From JBPEWY01 sp052032225 (GTDB taxonomy: Bacteria > Bacteroidota > Bacteroidia > Flavobacteriales > Flavobacteriaceae): 64,000 nt of DNA. The translations under genes and the position numbers were made by a program. The notes below the pieces were generated by a model that saw only the letters and a program-made list of their open reading frames with translations, ran no database searches and was not told the DNA's origin. Each line of letters starts with the position of its first letter. The stretch's first letter is position 1. The stretch spans positions 1 through 64,000 of the forward strand of contig JBPEWY010000090.1 of NCBI GenBank assembly GCA_052032225.1. The letters run 5' to 3'. Positions 32,197-41,496 of this stretch are shown one piece after another.

Positions 32197-32820
32197 ATGC
32201 AAGCGATGCACGTTGCCATTGCCGGAAATATTGGAGCCGGAAAGACTACACTAACTAAATTATTAGCTAAACATTACAGGTGGGAAGCTCAATTTGAAGA
32301 TGTTGTAGATAACCCTTATCTGGACGATTTTTACACTCAAATGGAGCGTTGGAGCTTTAACCTTCAAATTTATTTTTTAAACAGCAGATTCAGACAAATT
32401 CTCAATATTAGAGAAAGTGGTAAAAAAGTAATTCAAGACCGTACCATTTACGAAGATGCTCACATTTTTGCTCCTAACCTGCACGCTATGGGGTTAATGA
32501 CAAATAGAGACTTTAACAACTACAAGTCGTTGTTTGAGTTAATGGAGAGCTTGGTACAACCCCCGGATTTATTAATTTATTTACGAAGCTCTATCCCTAA
32601 TCTTGTAAAACAAATTCACAGAAGAGGTCGTGATTACGAGAACTCTATTTCTATAGATTACCTAAGTAGATTAAACGAGCGTTACGAAGCTTGGATTCAT
32701 GGTTACGATAAAGGTAAATTACTAATTATAGATGTAGATAATATTAACTTTGTAGATAACCCGGAAGACCTTGGTGAAATTATAAACAGGGTTGATGCTG
32801 AACTTCATGGGTTATTTTAA
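32197..32820 (+). CDS. deoxynucleoside kinase
   Basis: Phosphorylates deoxynucleosides (dAK/dGK/dCK family) in salvage. Seen: P-loop AIAGNIGAGKTTL (about 7-19), the substrate-site EDVVDNPYLDDFY, the ERS-like stretch VIQDRTIYEDAHIFA, and the lid RRGRDYENSISIDYL; 207 residues fits the bacterial dNK family. Two ATGs (32197 and 32206) are possible starts. The PAP2 gene follows after 15 nt, so the two may be cotranscribed. Confidence 0.92.
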   Translation: MQAMHVAIAGNIGAGKTTLTKLLAKHYRWEAQFEDVVDNPYLDDFYTQMERWSFNLQIYFLNSRFRQILNIRESGKKVIQDRTIYEDAHIFAPNLHAMGLMTNRDFNNYKSLFELMESLVQPPDLLIYLRSSIPNLVKQIHRRGRDYENSISIDYLSRLNERYEAWIHGYDKGKLLIIDVDNINFVDNPEDLGEIINRVDAELHGLF

Positions 32821-32835
32821 CCAAAAGTAAAAGCT

Positions 32836-33693
32836 ATGAAATTAAACAGTATAAAAACAATATGGGGCTTAGCCCTTTTTTTGTTTGGTAACATAGCAAT
32901 TGCCCAACAAGACACATTACAAACTACAAAGCCAAATACTTGGCAAATTATAAAGTACGACACTAAGAGCTTTGTTAAAAACATGGGGTACAGTCTCTCT
33001 GCTCCAATCCGATGGGATAAAGATGATTTTTTAACGGCCGGAGGTGTTGTTATTGGAACTGTCTTACTTCATACTATAGATGATGAAGCTCAAGTTTACT
33101 TTAAAGAGCAAGGAGAGCATGCACCAAAACTTATTAGAGACACAGGATGGTATTTTGGAAGCCCTCAAAACTTTTTTTTAATTTCCGGTGGTGTTTATGG
33201 GGTTGGCCTCTTAACAAAAAACCAAAAGGTTAGAAAAACTGCTGTTCTAATCATATCGTCTGCAGCAACTTCCGGTTTAATTCAATCTATTAGTAAAACG
33301 GTAGTAGGAAGAGCCAGACCCGGCAATGAAACTGGCAAGTTTGATTTTGACCCATTTAGCAAAGAATCGGGTTACCATTCTTTTCCTTCAGGCCATACAA
33401 CACTTTCTATTTCTATGGCTCATTCAATTGCTAAACAGTTTGATAATATTTGGGTTAAAGCAGGAATTTATGCTGTTGGAGCTATAGCTCCTATTTCAAG
33501 ACTATGGGATAATGCACATTGGGTAACCGATATTTTTATTGGTACGGCATTAAGTATTGCCGTTGTAGATTGCATAGACAACTACATGAAAAAAGAAAAC
33601 AGATACCCGGAAGGGTACTCTACAAAAAAGAGAAAAATCTCATGGCGCATTCAGCCCGGTTATAATAAAATTGGTCTGGTAGGAACATTTTAA
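32836..33693 (+). CDS. PAP2-family membrane-associated phosphatase
   Basis: 285 residues: signal peptide (LALFLFGNIAIAQ), then a region with several hydrophobic helices. The three acid-phosphatase motifs are complete: KTVVGRARPG (KxxxxxxRP), YHSFPSGHTT (PSGH), and SRLWDNAHWVTDIFIG (SRxxxxxHxxxD). These enzymes dephosphorylate lipid phosphates such as undecaprenyl pyrophosphate, phosphatidic acid or lipid A; the substrate is not readable. The active site is expected on the periplasmic side. Confidence 0.88.
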   Translation: MKLNSIKTIWGLALFLFGNIAIAQQDTLQTTKPNTWQIIKYDTKSFVKNMGYSLSAPIRWDKDDFLTAGGVVIGTVLLHTIDDEAQVYFKEQGEHAPKLIRDTGWYFGSPQNFFLISGGVYGVGLLTKNQKVRKTAVLIISSAATSGLIQSISKTVVGRARPGNETGKFDFDPFSKESGYHSFPSGHTTLSISMAHSIAKQFDNIWVKAGIYAVGAIAPISRLWDNAHWVTDIFIGTALSIAVVDCIDNYMKKENRYPEGYSTKKRKISWRIQPGYNKIGLVGTF

Positions 33694-33700
33694 AAAAACA

Positions 33701-33727
33701 AAAAACCACGCTTTTCGCGTGGTTTTT
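33701..33727. terminator. intrinsic terminator after the PAP2 gene
   Basis: Nine-bp stem AAACCACGC / GCGTGGTTT, loop TTTTC, followed by a T tract on the plus strand; A residues on the other side allow it also to end hppA on the minus strand. Confidence 0.85.
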
Positions 33728-33745
33728 TTATCAATGAATGAGCAA

Positions 33746-36235
33746 TTAATTTTCTTCTTCTACTTCTTTTACTTTTATAATATCCACTCTAATAACATCT
33801 TCGTTTTTTAACTCATTAATTTTAGAAGATACTTCTTCATCAGTGCCTTCTATAACCTGCGTGGTAGTTTTAGTTACCCCGTTTTCAGTAATAGTAGTAG
33901 TGATAGTTGCCGTAACAATACCATCATTATTTTTAGTTTTTTCTACTTTAACCTCCTTCTCTACATGCTCATTGGTTTCTTTAATAAACTTTGCATCTTT
34001 TCCTTTTACTATTTTAACAACATGCTCTTGGCCATCAGAATCTACCCAAACATTTACTTCTTGGTTTTTTTCTGATGATTCTAAAGCGTGTCCGCCAAGT
34101 ATAGGAGCAATTACTAAACCAACCAAGCATGTAAGCTTAATTAAAATATTCATAGAAGGGCCTGATGTATCTTTAAACGGATCACCAACGGTGTCTCCGG
34201 TTACTGCAGCTTTATGAGCATCAGAACCTTTGTAGGTCATCTCTCCATTAATTTCTACTCCGGCTTCAAATGATTTTTTAGCATTATCCCAAGCACCTCC
34301 GGCATTATTCTGAAAAATAGCCCACATAACACCACTTACACAAACTCCGGCCATATAACCCCCAAGCGGTTCTGCTCCAAAAACTAATCCTATAATAATA
34401 GGTGTTATTATAGTAATTAAGCCCGGTAATAACATTTCGCGTAAGGCTGCTTGTGTAGAGATAGCCACACATTTACCATATTCTGGCTTTCCGGTACCTT
34501 CCATAATACCCGGAATTTCTTTAAACTGTCTTCTTACTTCTTGTACCATTTGCATTGCTGCTTTTCCGACAGATTTCATGGCTAAAGCCGAGAAAACAAC
34601 CGGAATCATACCACCTACAAATAAAGCAGCTAATACATCGGCTTTAAAAATATTAATCCCATCTATTCCGGTAAACGTTACATAGGCAGCAAATAGAGCT
34701 AAAGCAGTTAAGGCAGCCGAAGCAATAGCAAACCCTTTACCAACTGCTGCTGTAGTGTTTCCTACAGAATCTAAAATATCTGTACGTTCTCTTACTTCCG
34801 GATCCAGTTCGCTCATTTCGGCAACTCCACCTGCATTATCGGCTATTGGGCCAAAAGCATCTATGGCTAATTGCATTGCTGTTGTAGCCATCATGGCAGA
34901 AGCAGCTAAAGCAACCCCATAAAAACCAGCTAATACATACGACCCATAAATTGCAGCTGCAAAAAGTAACACCGACCAAAAAGTTGATTTCATACCAACG
35001 GCTAAACCAGCAATAATGTTAGTTGCTGCTCCGGTTGATGAATTCTGAACAATATCTAAAACAGGTTTTTTTCCTAACGATGTATAGTAAGCTGTTACAA
35101 ACGATATAAGTGCTCCTACAGCTAACCCAATACAAGCTGCAAAAAACACATGCATAGAAGGAACTGTTTTATAACCTTCGCCAAAAAACTTCATAGTCAT
35201 GTTTTCCGGCAACATGAAATCTATTAAAAACCAACTGGCAGCCAACGTTATTAAAATTGCTGTCCAGTTACCCATATCTAATGCTTTTTGCACCTGGGCT
35301 TCTTTAGCATCATTACTTGATATTTTAACTAAAAAGGTTCCTAAAATAGAAGCAACAACACCAACCCCGGCTATCACAACCGGTAGTAATATTGGCCCCA
35401 TATTATTAAAAGCATCTGTAAAACCTCCATTTACAGACATGTCTTTAATAACATAATTACCAAGTACCATGGCTGCTAAAACAGTAGCCACATACGAGCC
35501 AAACAAATCGGCTCCCATACCGGCTACATCGCCCACATTATCTCCTACATTATCGGCAATTGTTGCCGGATTACGCGGATCATCTTCCGGAATACCGGCT
35601 TCTACCTTACCAACTAAATCAGCACCAACATCGGCTGCTTTGGTATATATTCCGCCTCCAACACGGGCAAATAACGCTATGCTTTCTGCTCCTAAAGAAA
35701 ATCCCGCCAGAGCTTCTAGCACTATGGTCATTTCTGTATAAAAATTATCACCTCCGGTTATAAACTGGTTGGTAAAAATTAAAAAGAATAAACTTAACCC
35801 TAACACAGCTAAACCGGCAACGCCTAAGCCCATTACTGTACCTCCGCTAAACGATACTTTTAAGGCTTGTGGCAAACTGGTTTTGGCTGCTTCTGCCGTT
35901 CTGGCATTAGCCTCTGTTGCAATACGCATTCCAATATTTCCGGCTAAAGCAGAAAAAATAGCTCCGAAAATAAAAGCCGGAACTATAAGCCAGTGGGTAG
36001 TTTCTACTATGGTAGAGATAATGTATAGTGCCACTGCAGCAATTAAGGCAAATACGGCAAGCAATCTGTATTCTGCACTTAAGAAAGCTAAAGCGCCTTC
36101 TTTAATACTTTTAGAAATGCTTTGCATTTTCTCGTTGCCCGGGGCTTGCTTTTTTACCCAAATCATTTTAATGAACATAAATAGCAGCCCTACAATTGCC
36201 AATGCAATTGGCACATAAATCATGTTTGCTTCCAT
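33746..36235 (-). CDS. hppA: membrane-bound ion-translocating pyrophosphatase with C-terminal extension
   Basis: Integral membrane enzyme coupling PPi hydrolysis to export of H+ and/or Na+. About 16 membrane helices; substrate-site motif DVGADLVGKVEAGIPEDDPRN, then DNVGDNVGDVAGMGADLFGS, and near the end GDTVGDPFKDTSGPS. The SVGNTTAAVGKGFAI segment has Ala at the position that separates K+-dependent (Ala) from K+-independent (Lys) enzymes, so it is predicted K+-dependent. Total 829 residues: a 110-residue hydrophilic tail (from about residue 720), rich in Lys, Glu, Val and Thr, follows the last helix. Pumped ion not decidable by eye. Confidence 0.96.
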   Translation of the reverse strand: MEANMIYVPIALAIVGLLFMFIKMIWVKKQAPGNEKMQSISKSIKEGALAFLSAEYRLLAVFALIAAVALYIISTIVETTHWLIVPAFIFGAIFSALAGNIGMRIATEANARTAEAAKTSLPQALKVSFSGGTVMGLGVAGLAVLGLSLFFLIFTNQFITGGDNFYTEMTIVLEALAGFSLGAESIALFARVGGGIYTKAADVGADLVGKVEAGIPEDDPRNPATIADNVGDNVGDVAGMGADLFGSYVATVLAAMVLGNYVIKDMSVNGGFTDAFNNMGPILLPVVIAGVGVVASILGTFLVKISSNDAKEAQVQKALDMGNWTAILITLAASWFLIDFMLPENMTMKFFGEGYKTVPSMHVFFAACIGLAVGALISFVTAYYTSLGKKPVLDIVQNSSTGAATNIIAGLAVGMKSTFWSVLLFAAAIYGSYVLAGFYGVALAASAMMATTAMQLAIDAFGPIADNAGGVAEMSELDPEVRERTDILDSVGNTTAAVGKGFAIASAALTALALFAAYVTFTGIDGINIFKADVLAALFVGGMIPVVFSALAMKSVGKAAMQMVQEVRRQFKEIPGIMEGTGKPEYGKCVAISTQAALREMLLPGLITIITPIIIGLVFGAEPLGGYMAGVCVSGVMWAIFQNNAGGAWDNAKKSFEAGVEINGEMTYKGSDAHKAAVTGDTVGDPFKDTSGPSMNILIKLTCLVGLVIAPILGGHALESSEKNQEVNVWVDSDGQEHVVKIVKGKDAKFIKETNEHVEKEVKVEKTKNNDGIVTATITTTITENGVTKTTTQVIEGTDEEVSSKINELKNEDVIRVDIIKVKEVEEEN

Positions 36236-36294
36236 AAACTAAAGTCTTGGTTTTGGTTAATAGTTGGTAAATGTACTAAAATAGCCCAGAAATA

Positions 36295-36330
36295 AAAAAG
36301 CAATAATGCAGTTGCATTATTGCTTTTTTT
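36295..36330 (-). terminator. intrinsic terminator of ppa
   Basis: Stem AGCAATAATGC / GCATTATTGCT with a 4-nt loop and A/T tracts on both sides, 23 nt past the ppa stop. It separates ppa from hppA, so the two pyrophosphatase genes are not simply one transcript. Confidence 0.85.
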
Positions 36331-36352
36331 AACAATTATTTTTTGGGAGTGT

Positions 36353-36886
36353 TTACTTTATTGTAAACATTTCTTCGGTTACTTTTTCTTTTGATGCCTG
36401 AAATCTATCAATACACTTATCTATAATTTCCCAAGCTTCTTCTACATTACCCCAACCTTCTACATCTACTTTTTTGTGCTCAAGATCTTTGTACACTTTA
36501 AAAAAGTGCTCAATCTCTTTCTTTTGGTGAGGGTTCATATCGTCTAAATCATTTAATTTATTCCAGATCGGGTCTGAAACCGGCACACAAACAATTTTCT
36601 CATCCGGACCTTTTTCATCGGCCATATGGAATACTCCAATTGGCTTAACCTCCATTACACACCCCGGAAATGTTGGTTCTGTTACTAATACTAAAACATC
36701 TAACGGGTCTCCATCTAATGCTAATGTTTCCGGAATAAAACCATAGTCTGCCGGATAATGCATAGATGAAAATATCATACGGTCATAGCGTATTTTTTTT
36801 AGTTTAAAATCGTATTCGTACTTATTACGACTCCCTTTTGGAATTTCTATTAAAACATCAAACGATTTTAGTTTTGCTGCACTCAT
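36353..36886 (-). CDS. ppa: soluble inorganic pyrophosphatase (family I)
   Basis: Cytoplasmic hydrolysis of PPi to phosphate, pulling biosynthetic reactions forward. Seen: IEIPKGSRNKYEYD, the substrate stretch FSSMHYPADYGFIPETL, the family signature DGDPLDVLVLV, and KPIGVFHMADEKGPDEKIVCV; 177 residues is the normal length for family I. Transcribed from its own promoter; located directly upstream of hppA. Confidence 0.97.
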   Translation of the reverse strand: MSAAKLKSFDVLIEIPKGSRNKYEYDFKLKKIRYDRMIFSSMHYPADYGFIPETLALDGDPLDVLVLVTEPTFPGCVMEVKPIGVFHMADEKGPDEKIVCVPVSDPIWNKLNDLDDMNPHQKKEIEHFFKVYKDLEHKKVDVEGWGNVEEAWEIIDKCIDRFQASKEKVTEEMFTIK

Positions 36887-36913
36887 TATCTATCTCTTTT
36901 TTTAAAGCGGCTG

Positions 36914-36944
36914 CAAAGGTAGTAAACTGTTTGTCTCTAACCAA
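36914..36944 (-). promoter_or_regulatory. ppa promoter
   Basis: Minus strand: TTGG at 36944-36941 and TACCTTTG at 36921-36914, separated by 19 nt; a good match to the -33/-7 consensus, 27 nt before the ppa ATG. Confidence 0.65.
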
Positions 36945-36987
36945 CAGGATTTAAGTTGTTTTTGGTTAAGTTAAGATTAACTTTTTA

Positions 36988-39480
36988 TTAAAAATGAAAT
37001 CCTAATGCTCCTGTTATAGCAAACTTTCTGGCGTTAGGATTATCTAGATAGTTTCCTCTAAAATTAAAGTCTATTCTAAACACCTTGAAAATGTTACCCA
37101 CTCCAAATGAATATTCCCAATATACTTTATCTGAAGGAGCCATTAAAGGAATGTTTGTTGGTGCACTTAAATTTATATTTGCTTGCGAAAGCTCTCCCCA
37201 AGCTCCGCGTAACCCAACAATTTCACGTAAATTAAAATCTCTTAACCAAGGTATTCTAGAAAATAAACGTCCGTTAAAATTATGCTCTAAATGCAGTGTT
37301 GCATAAGTATCTGTTACAAATTCGTAAAAATCTAAATTTGGGAACGTATTAAAAATAGAAAAATAGGTTTGGTTACCCGGAATTACACTTAGCAATCCTA
37401 ACGGAACCTCTCCGTAAGTTTTACCAACTTCTAGGGTGCTAAACAAACGCCCAAAACCTCCTATTTGCCATGGTTGTCTGTAGTAGAACTGTATTTTTTT
37501 GTATTCAAAATCACTATCTAAAAAGCCTTCAAGTCCTTTAGTGTAATTCACAAAAATTCTGGCATACTCATCTGTTATTTCTTTACGCTCTACACCGTAG
37601 CCTATAGTTTCTCTGCCTGGTGTGTAGGTTACAGACATATTAATATCAAACTGCCTAATTTTATTGGCTATACCGGAAGGGCTTTCTGCATCTATATAAG
37701 ACAAACTAAAAGCTTCGGGTAAAGCAGATTGTAGCGTTCTGTATGATGTGCCAAAGCTGAAGTTTAAGTTTTTAAAAGGCTCTATTTGTATAGAAGCTGT
37801 TGTTAGGTTTATATTGGTGAGTTTATCGTTTGCACCGGCAGAAAATATTGATGAGGAGGCAAAGCTACGCCCCAGCACATCGTTGGTAGCTGTTAGGCTA
37901 ACTCCAAGCTGCTCTATATCCCTTCTGTTCCCGGCAGAAAATATGAGTCGCATTTTCCGATCTAATAAAAACTTACCGGAAAAACCGTATTTAAATTTAT
38001 TGTCTTTAAATCCATAAGCTAAGTATCCTTCTAAACGCCAAGTATCATTTTGACCAAAATAAGTTCTGGCCCCTGTGCGTAATCTTATTCCTTCGGCATC
38101 ATTAAAGCCAAACGTTGAAAATATTGGTCCGTAATCTATATTCCATTTATCAAACTCTATGTATCCCGAAGCTAAAATTGAACCCCAGTTATATAGTCTT
38201 TTAAATTTTGGAACTGTTTTTAACGTATCTAATAATTTATAAATCCCCGTTTCGTCTTTATTAAGCTCTTCTAATCTGTTTTGTTTCCAGAACTCATCAC
38301 TTCTTTTGTATACCACCGGATTGTATGGATCTACTCGAGTATCGTAAAAAGATTTAGGTTTTTCTTCGTTAAAAACGTAGTTATCAAAAACAGTGGTTCG
38401 CTTACCGTAAACGCCTCGTGATTTTTCTTTTTTACTTAAACTGAAATCACTTAACATATAGTCTCGTTTAAGCAAAAAAACAGAATCGTTTAACACCTCA
38501 AATTCTTGCTCAATATAAATTTCTTTAACCCAGTTTATATTAGCGCTTTTAGTTACTTGAAGATTTATTTTTTTTATGGCGTAAGTGGTATCGTTTACCC
38601 AAAAATCTCCTTTAAAGGTTAGCTCATTTTTTCTTCTTGGATAATATACAATGTTATAACACCATTTATTGCCTATGTAAGCGCTATCTATTAACACATA
38701 ATTATAGGTGTCTACTCCGGTTTTAGAAAGCGGACTAACGAAGCTTTTATCAAAAAACTTTAAATAATTGTCATATATATTATAGTCTGCATATAAATCT
38801 TGCACAAAAGCAATAATACTTTGGTTAGTTTCAAAGCCAGAGTTTTTATTCCCTATTAAGTCTTCTTTATGTTTTTTAAGTTTGTTGTCTCCGTAAACCT
38901 TATAAAAAGCTTCATTTATAAAAATAGGTAAGTAGGTTTTTCCGGTTATTCGTGAGGTATCTAAATCTTCAAAAACAAACTCTAATCCTTTAAACAATTT
39001 ACTTTTTATAAGAGCACTATCTATGGTGTTTAAATCAAATTCAACTTTCTCGTACTTATCAAATTGATATTGATTGAATTTTTTAAGTCCGTTTTGATGT
39101 TTCTTAGCCCATATTTTTTTTAAAATTTCTACTGCCGGATTATTTTTTTTAGGCTGATTGCCGGAGTAAACCACAACCTCATCTAATTGTTCTCCTTCGG
39201 GTAGCGTTATCGTTAAATTGTAGGTTGTTTTTTGCGTAAGCTCTATCTCTTGAGTAGCGTAACCAATAAAAGATACAACCAGCGTATTGTAATTGTTATC
39301 TGACTCTAAATAAAACCTACCATCATCATTTGTAATTGTTCCTTCAGAAGAGTTTTTAAATAATACATTAGCAAATGCAACAGGATCTCCGTTTTGGTCT
39401 ATTACCATACCACTTACTTTGGTTTGAGCTAAACCAAAAAACGGGAGTAACAGTATTGCAATCCAAAAAAAGCTCCTCAT
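36988..39480 (-). CDS. outer-membrane protein with carboxypeptidase-like regulatory domain and DUF5686
   Basis: 830 residues. Signal peptide (FFWIAILLLPFFGLAQ), then a CarboxypepD_reg-like beta-sandwich (about 20-105: VSGMVIDQNGDPVAFANVLF ... GRFYLES ... VSFIGYATQEIEL), followed by a long DUF5686-type region and a C-terminal barrel-like half rich in aromatic alternation, ending FAITGALGFHF. The Ig-like plug domain is shared with SusC/TonB receptors, but no TonB-dependent plug is evident, so this is not a classical TonB receptor. Function unknown. Monocistronic. Confidence 0.82.
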   Translation of the reverse strand: MRSFFWIAILLLPFFGLAQTKVSGMVIDQNGDPVAFANVLFKNSSEGTITNDDGRFYLESDNNYNTLVVSFIGYATQEIELTQKTTYNLTITLPEGEQLDEVVVYSGNQPKKNNPAVEILKKIWAKKHQNGLKKFNQYQFDKYEKVEFDLNTIDSALIKSKLFKGLEFVFEDLDTSRITGKTYLPIFINEAFYKVYGDNKLKKHKEDLIGNKNSGFETNQSIIAFVQDLYADYNIYDNYLKFFDKSFVSPLSKTGVDTYNYVLIDSAYIGNKWCYNIVYYPRRKNELTFKGDFWVNDTTYAIKKINLQVTKSANINWVKEIYIEQEFEVLNDSVFLLKRDYMLSDFSLSKKEKSRGVYGKRTTVFDNYVFNEEKPKSFYDTRVDPYNPVVYKRSDEFWKQNRLEELNKDETGIYKLLDTLKTVPKFKRLYNWGSILASGYIEFDKWNIDYGPIFSTFGFNDAEGIRLRTGARTYFGQNDTWRLEGYLAYGFKDNKFKYGFSGKFLLDRKMRLIFSAGNRRDIEQLGVSLTATNDVLGRSFASSSIFSAGANDKLTNINLTTASIQIEPFKNLNFSFGTSYRTLQSALPEAFSLSYIDAESPSGIANKIRQFDINMSVTYTPGRETIGYGVERKEITDEYARIFVNYTKGLEGFLDSDFEYKKIQFYYRQPWQIGGFGRLFSTLEVGKTYGEVPLGLLSVIPGNQTYFSIFNTFPNLDFYEFVTDTYATLHLEHNFNGRLFSRIPWLRDFNLREIVGLRGAWGELSQANINLSAPTNIPLMAPSDKVYWEYSFGVGNIFKVFRIDFNFRGNYLDNPNARKFAITGALGFHF

Positions 39481-39492
39481 AGGTATATAAAC

Positions 39493-39531
39493 ATAATAAC
39501 TTCATCAACAAAAAGCCGATGAAGTTATTAT
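39493..39531. repeat. 14-bp perfect inverted repeat
   Basis: Arms ATAATAACTTCATC (39493-39506) and GATGAAGTTATTAT (39518-39531) with an 11-nt loop, lying between pdhB and the DUF5686 gene. There is no clear T tract after it on the minus strand, so termination is possible but not certain. Confidence 0.6.
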
Positions 39532-39552
39532 AACGGTATTAATTACTTTAAA

Positions 39553-40530
39553 TTATTTGTATAACACTTTCTTAACAGCCTTAATTACATCGTTGTAATT
39601 TGGCAACCACTCTTCTAAAAGTACCGGAGAGTATGGTGCCGGAGTGTCGGCTGTATTAAGTTTTACTATTGGCGCATCTAAATAATCAAATGCTTTTTCT
39701 TGTACCTGGTATGTAATTTCTGTTGATACGTTACCAAATGGCCATGCTTCTTCTAAAATTACCAATCTGTTAGTTTTCTTAACCGACTTAAGAATTGTAT
39801 CATGATCCATTGGTCTAACGGTACGTAAATCAATTATTTCGCAAGAAATCCCTTCTTTCGCTAATTCATCTGCAGCTTTGTAGGCTTCTTTAATAATTTT
39901 CCCGAAAGATACTATTGTAACATCGGTTCCTTCACGTTTTATATCGGCAACCCCAAGCGGTATGGTATATTCTCCTTCAGGCACCTCTCCTTTGTCTCCG
40001 TACATTTGCTCAGACTCCATAAAAATAACAGGGTCATCATCTCTAATAGCCGATTTTAATAATCCTTTAGCATCGTACGGGTTAGAAGGAACAACCACTT
40101 TTAATCCCGGACAATTAGCATACCAACTTTCAAATGCTTGTGAGTGTGTAGCTGCCAACTGCCCTGCAGAAGCTGTAGGACCTCTAAATACAATCGGACA
40201 ATTAAACTGTCCGCCAGACATTTGGCGAATTTTAGCTGCATTGTTAATTATTTGGTCTATCCCAACCAGAGAGAAATTAAATGTCATAAACTCAATTATA
40301 GGCCTGTTACCATTCATAGCAGAGCCTACGCCTACTCCGGCAAAACCAAGTTCAGAAATTGGAGTATCTATTACACGGTCCGGGCCAAACTCGTCTAACA
40401 TTCCTTTAGAGGCTTTATAAGCACCATTGTACTCTGCTACCTCTTCTCCCATTAAGTAAACCGATTCATCTCGGCGCATTTCTTCACTCATGGCCTCAGC
40501 TATGGCCTCTCTAAATTGTATTGTTCTCAT
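39553..40530 (-). CDS. pdhB: pyruvate dehydrogenase E1 component subunit beta
   Basis: Beta subunit of the alpha2beta2 E1 (thiamine pyrophosphate) component that feeds pyruvate to acetyl-CoA. Seen: IQFREAIAEAMSEEMRRDESVYLMGEEV split by the usual N-terminal helix, DTPISELGFAGVGVGSAMNG, QMSGGQFNCPIVFRGP, HSQAFESWYANCPGLKVVVPS and DLRTVRPMDHDTI; 325 residues from ATG at 40530 (an in-frame extension to 40545 is rejected). The E1 alpha and E2 genes are not adjacent. Some 2-oxoacid dehydrogenase E1 beta subunits are close relatives. Confidence 0.92.
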   Translation of the reverse strand: MRTIQFREAIAEAMSEEMRRDESVYLMGEEVAEYNGAYKASKGMLDEFGPDRVIDTPISELGFAGVGVGSAMNGNRPIIEFMTFNFSLVGIDQIINNAAKIRQMSGGQFNCPIVFRGPTASAGQLAATHSQAFESWYANCPGLKVVVPSNPYDAKGLLKSAIRDDDPVIFMESEQMYGDKGEVPEGEYTIPLGVADIKREGTDVTIVSFGKIIKEAYKAADELAKEGISCEIIDLRTVRPMDHDTILKSVKKTNRLVILEEAWPFGNVSTEITYQVQEKAFDYLDAPIVKLNTADTPAPYSPVLLEEWLPNYNDVIKAVKKVLYK

Positions 40531-40580
40531 AATATTAATTAACAATGTTTAGATTTTGCCTTAAAAAAATTGAAGGCATG

Positions 40581-40609
40581 CAAAAATAGCAATTATTACA
40601 AGAAAACAA
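40581..40609 (-). promoter_or_regulatory. pdhB promoter
   Basis: Minus strand: TTG at 40609-40607, 18-nt spacer, TATTTTTG at 40588-40581 (TAnnTTTG match), 50 nt before the pdhB ATG. Confidence 0.6.
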
Positions 40610-40705
40610 TCGCATCTTTTTAACGAAAATTTATTATGCATGCATAGGAAATAATTAGAATTTTGATTACCTTCGTAACCTCAAAAAACAAATCTATTTA
40701 CACCA

Positions 40706-41452
40706 ATGAAAATATTAGTGTGCATAAGTCACGTTCCAGACACTACATCTAAAATAAATTTTACTGATGGTGATACCAAATTTGACACAAACGGCGTGCA
40801 ATTTGTAATAAACCCTAATGATGAGTTTGGGTTAACCAGAGCTATGTGGTTTAAAGAAAAACAAGGAGCAACCGTTACTGTTGTTAATGTTGGCGGACCG
40901 GAAACAGAACCTACACTTCGCAAAGCACTTGCAATAGGTGCAGACGATGCAATTAGAGTTAATGCCCAACCAACTGATGGCTTTTTTGTTGCCAAACAAT
41001 TAGCTAAAGTTGCTCAAGATGGCGGTTACGATTTAATTATTTGCGGTCGTGAATCTATTGATTACAACGGCGGGATGGTTCCGGGAATGTTAGCAACTTT
41101 CTTAGGCGCTAACTTTGTAAACACTTGTATAGGCTTAGAGATAGAAGGAAATACTGCTAAAGCGGTTAGAGAAATAGATGGTGGTAAAGAAACCTTAGAA
41201 ACTTCACTTCCTTTAGTAATTGGAGGCCAAAAAGGTTTAGTTGAAGAAAGCGACCTTAGAATTCCGAATATGAGAGGTATTATGATGGCTAGACAAAAAA
41301 AGTTAACTGTTGTTGAACCAGTTGATGCTACCATAGCAACCTCTTCGGTTAAATTCGAAAAACCGGCTCCAAAAGGTGATGTTAAATTAGTTGATCCGGA
41401 AAATCTTGATCAATTAATTGATTTACTTCATAACGAAGCCAAAGTAATTTAA
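40706..41452 (+). CDS. etfB: electron transfer flavoprotein subunit beta
   Basis: Small subunit of the ETF heterodimer that carries electrons from acyl-CoA and other dehydrogenases to the quinone pool. Seen: MKILVCISHVPDTTSKI, IGADDAIRVNAQ, the adenine-binding IICGRESIDYNGGMVPGMLA, and LPLVIGGQKGLVEESDLR with the recognition loop region; 248 residues is normal. etfA follows after 44 nt, the standard arrangement. Confidence 0.97.
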   Translation: MKILVCISHVPDTTSKINFTDGDTKFDTNGVQFVINPNDEFGLTRAMWFKEKQGATVTVVNVGGPETEPTLRKALAIGADDAIRVNAQPTDGFFVAKQLAKVAQDGGYDLIICGRESIDYNGGMVPGMLATFLGANFVNTCIGLEIEGNTAKAVREIDGGKETLETSLPLVIGGQKGLVEESDLRIPNMRGIMMARQKKLTVVEPVDATIATSSVKFEKPAPKGDVKLVDPENLDQLIDLLHNEAKVI

Positions 41453-41496
41453 TCTGTTTATTAAGCTTAACGCTTTAATTTAAAAAAAGAAAAACC

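Noticed and set aside
35769..36218. 149-codon plus-strand frame inside hppA
   Set aside because: Low-complexity Ala/Pro/Thr/Lys translation that mirrors the codons of a membrane protein on the other strand; hppA is certain there.
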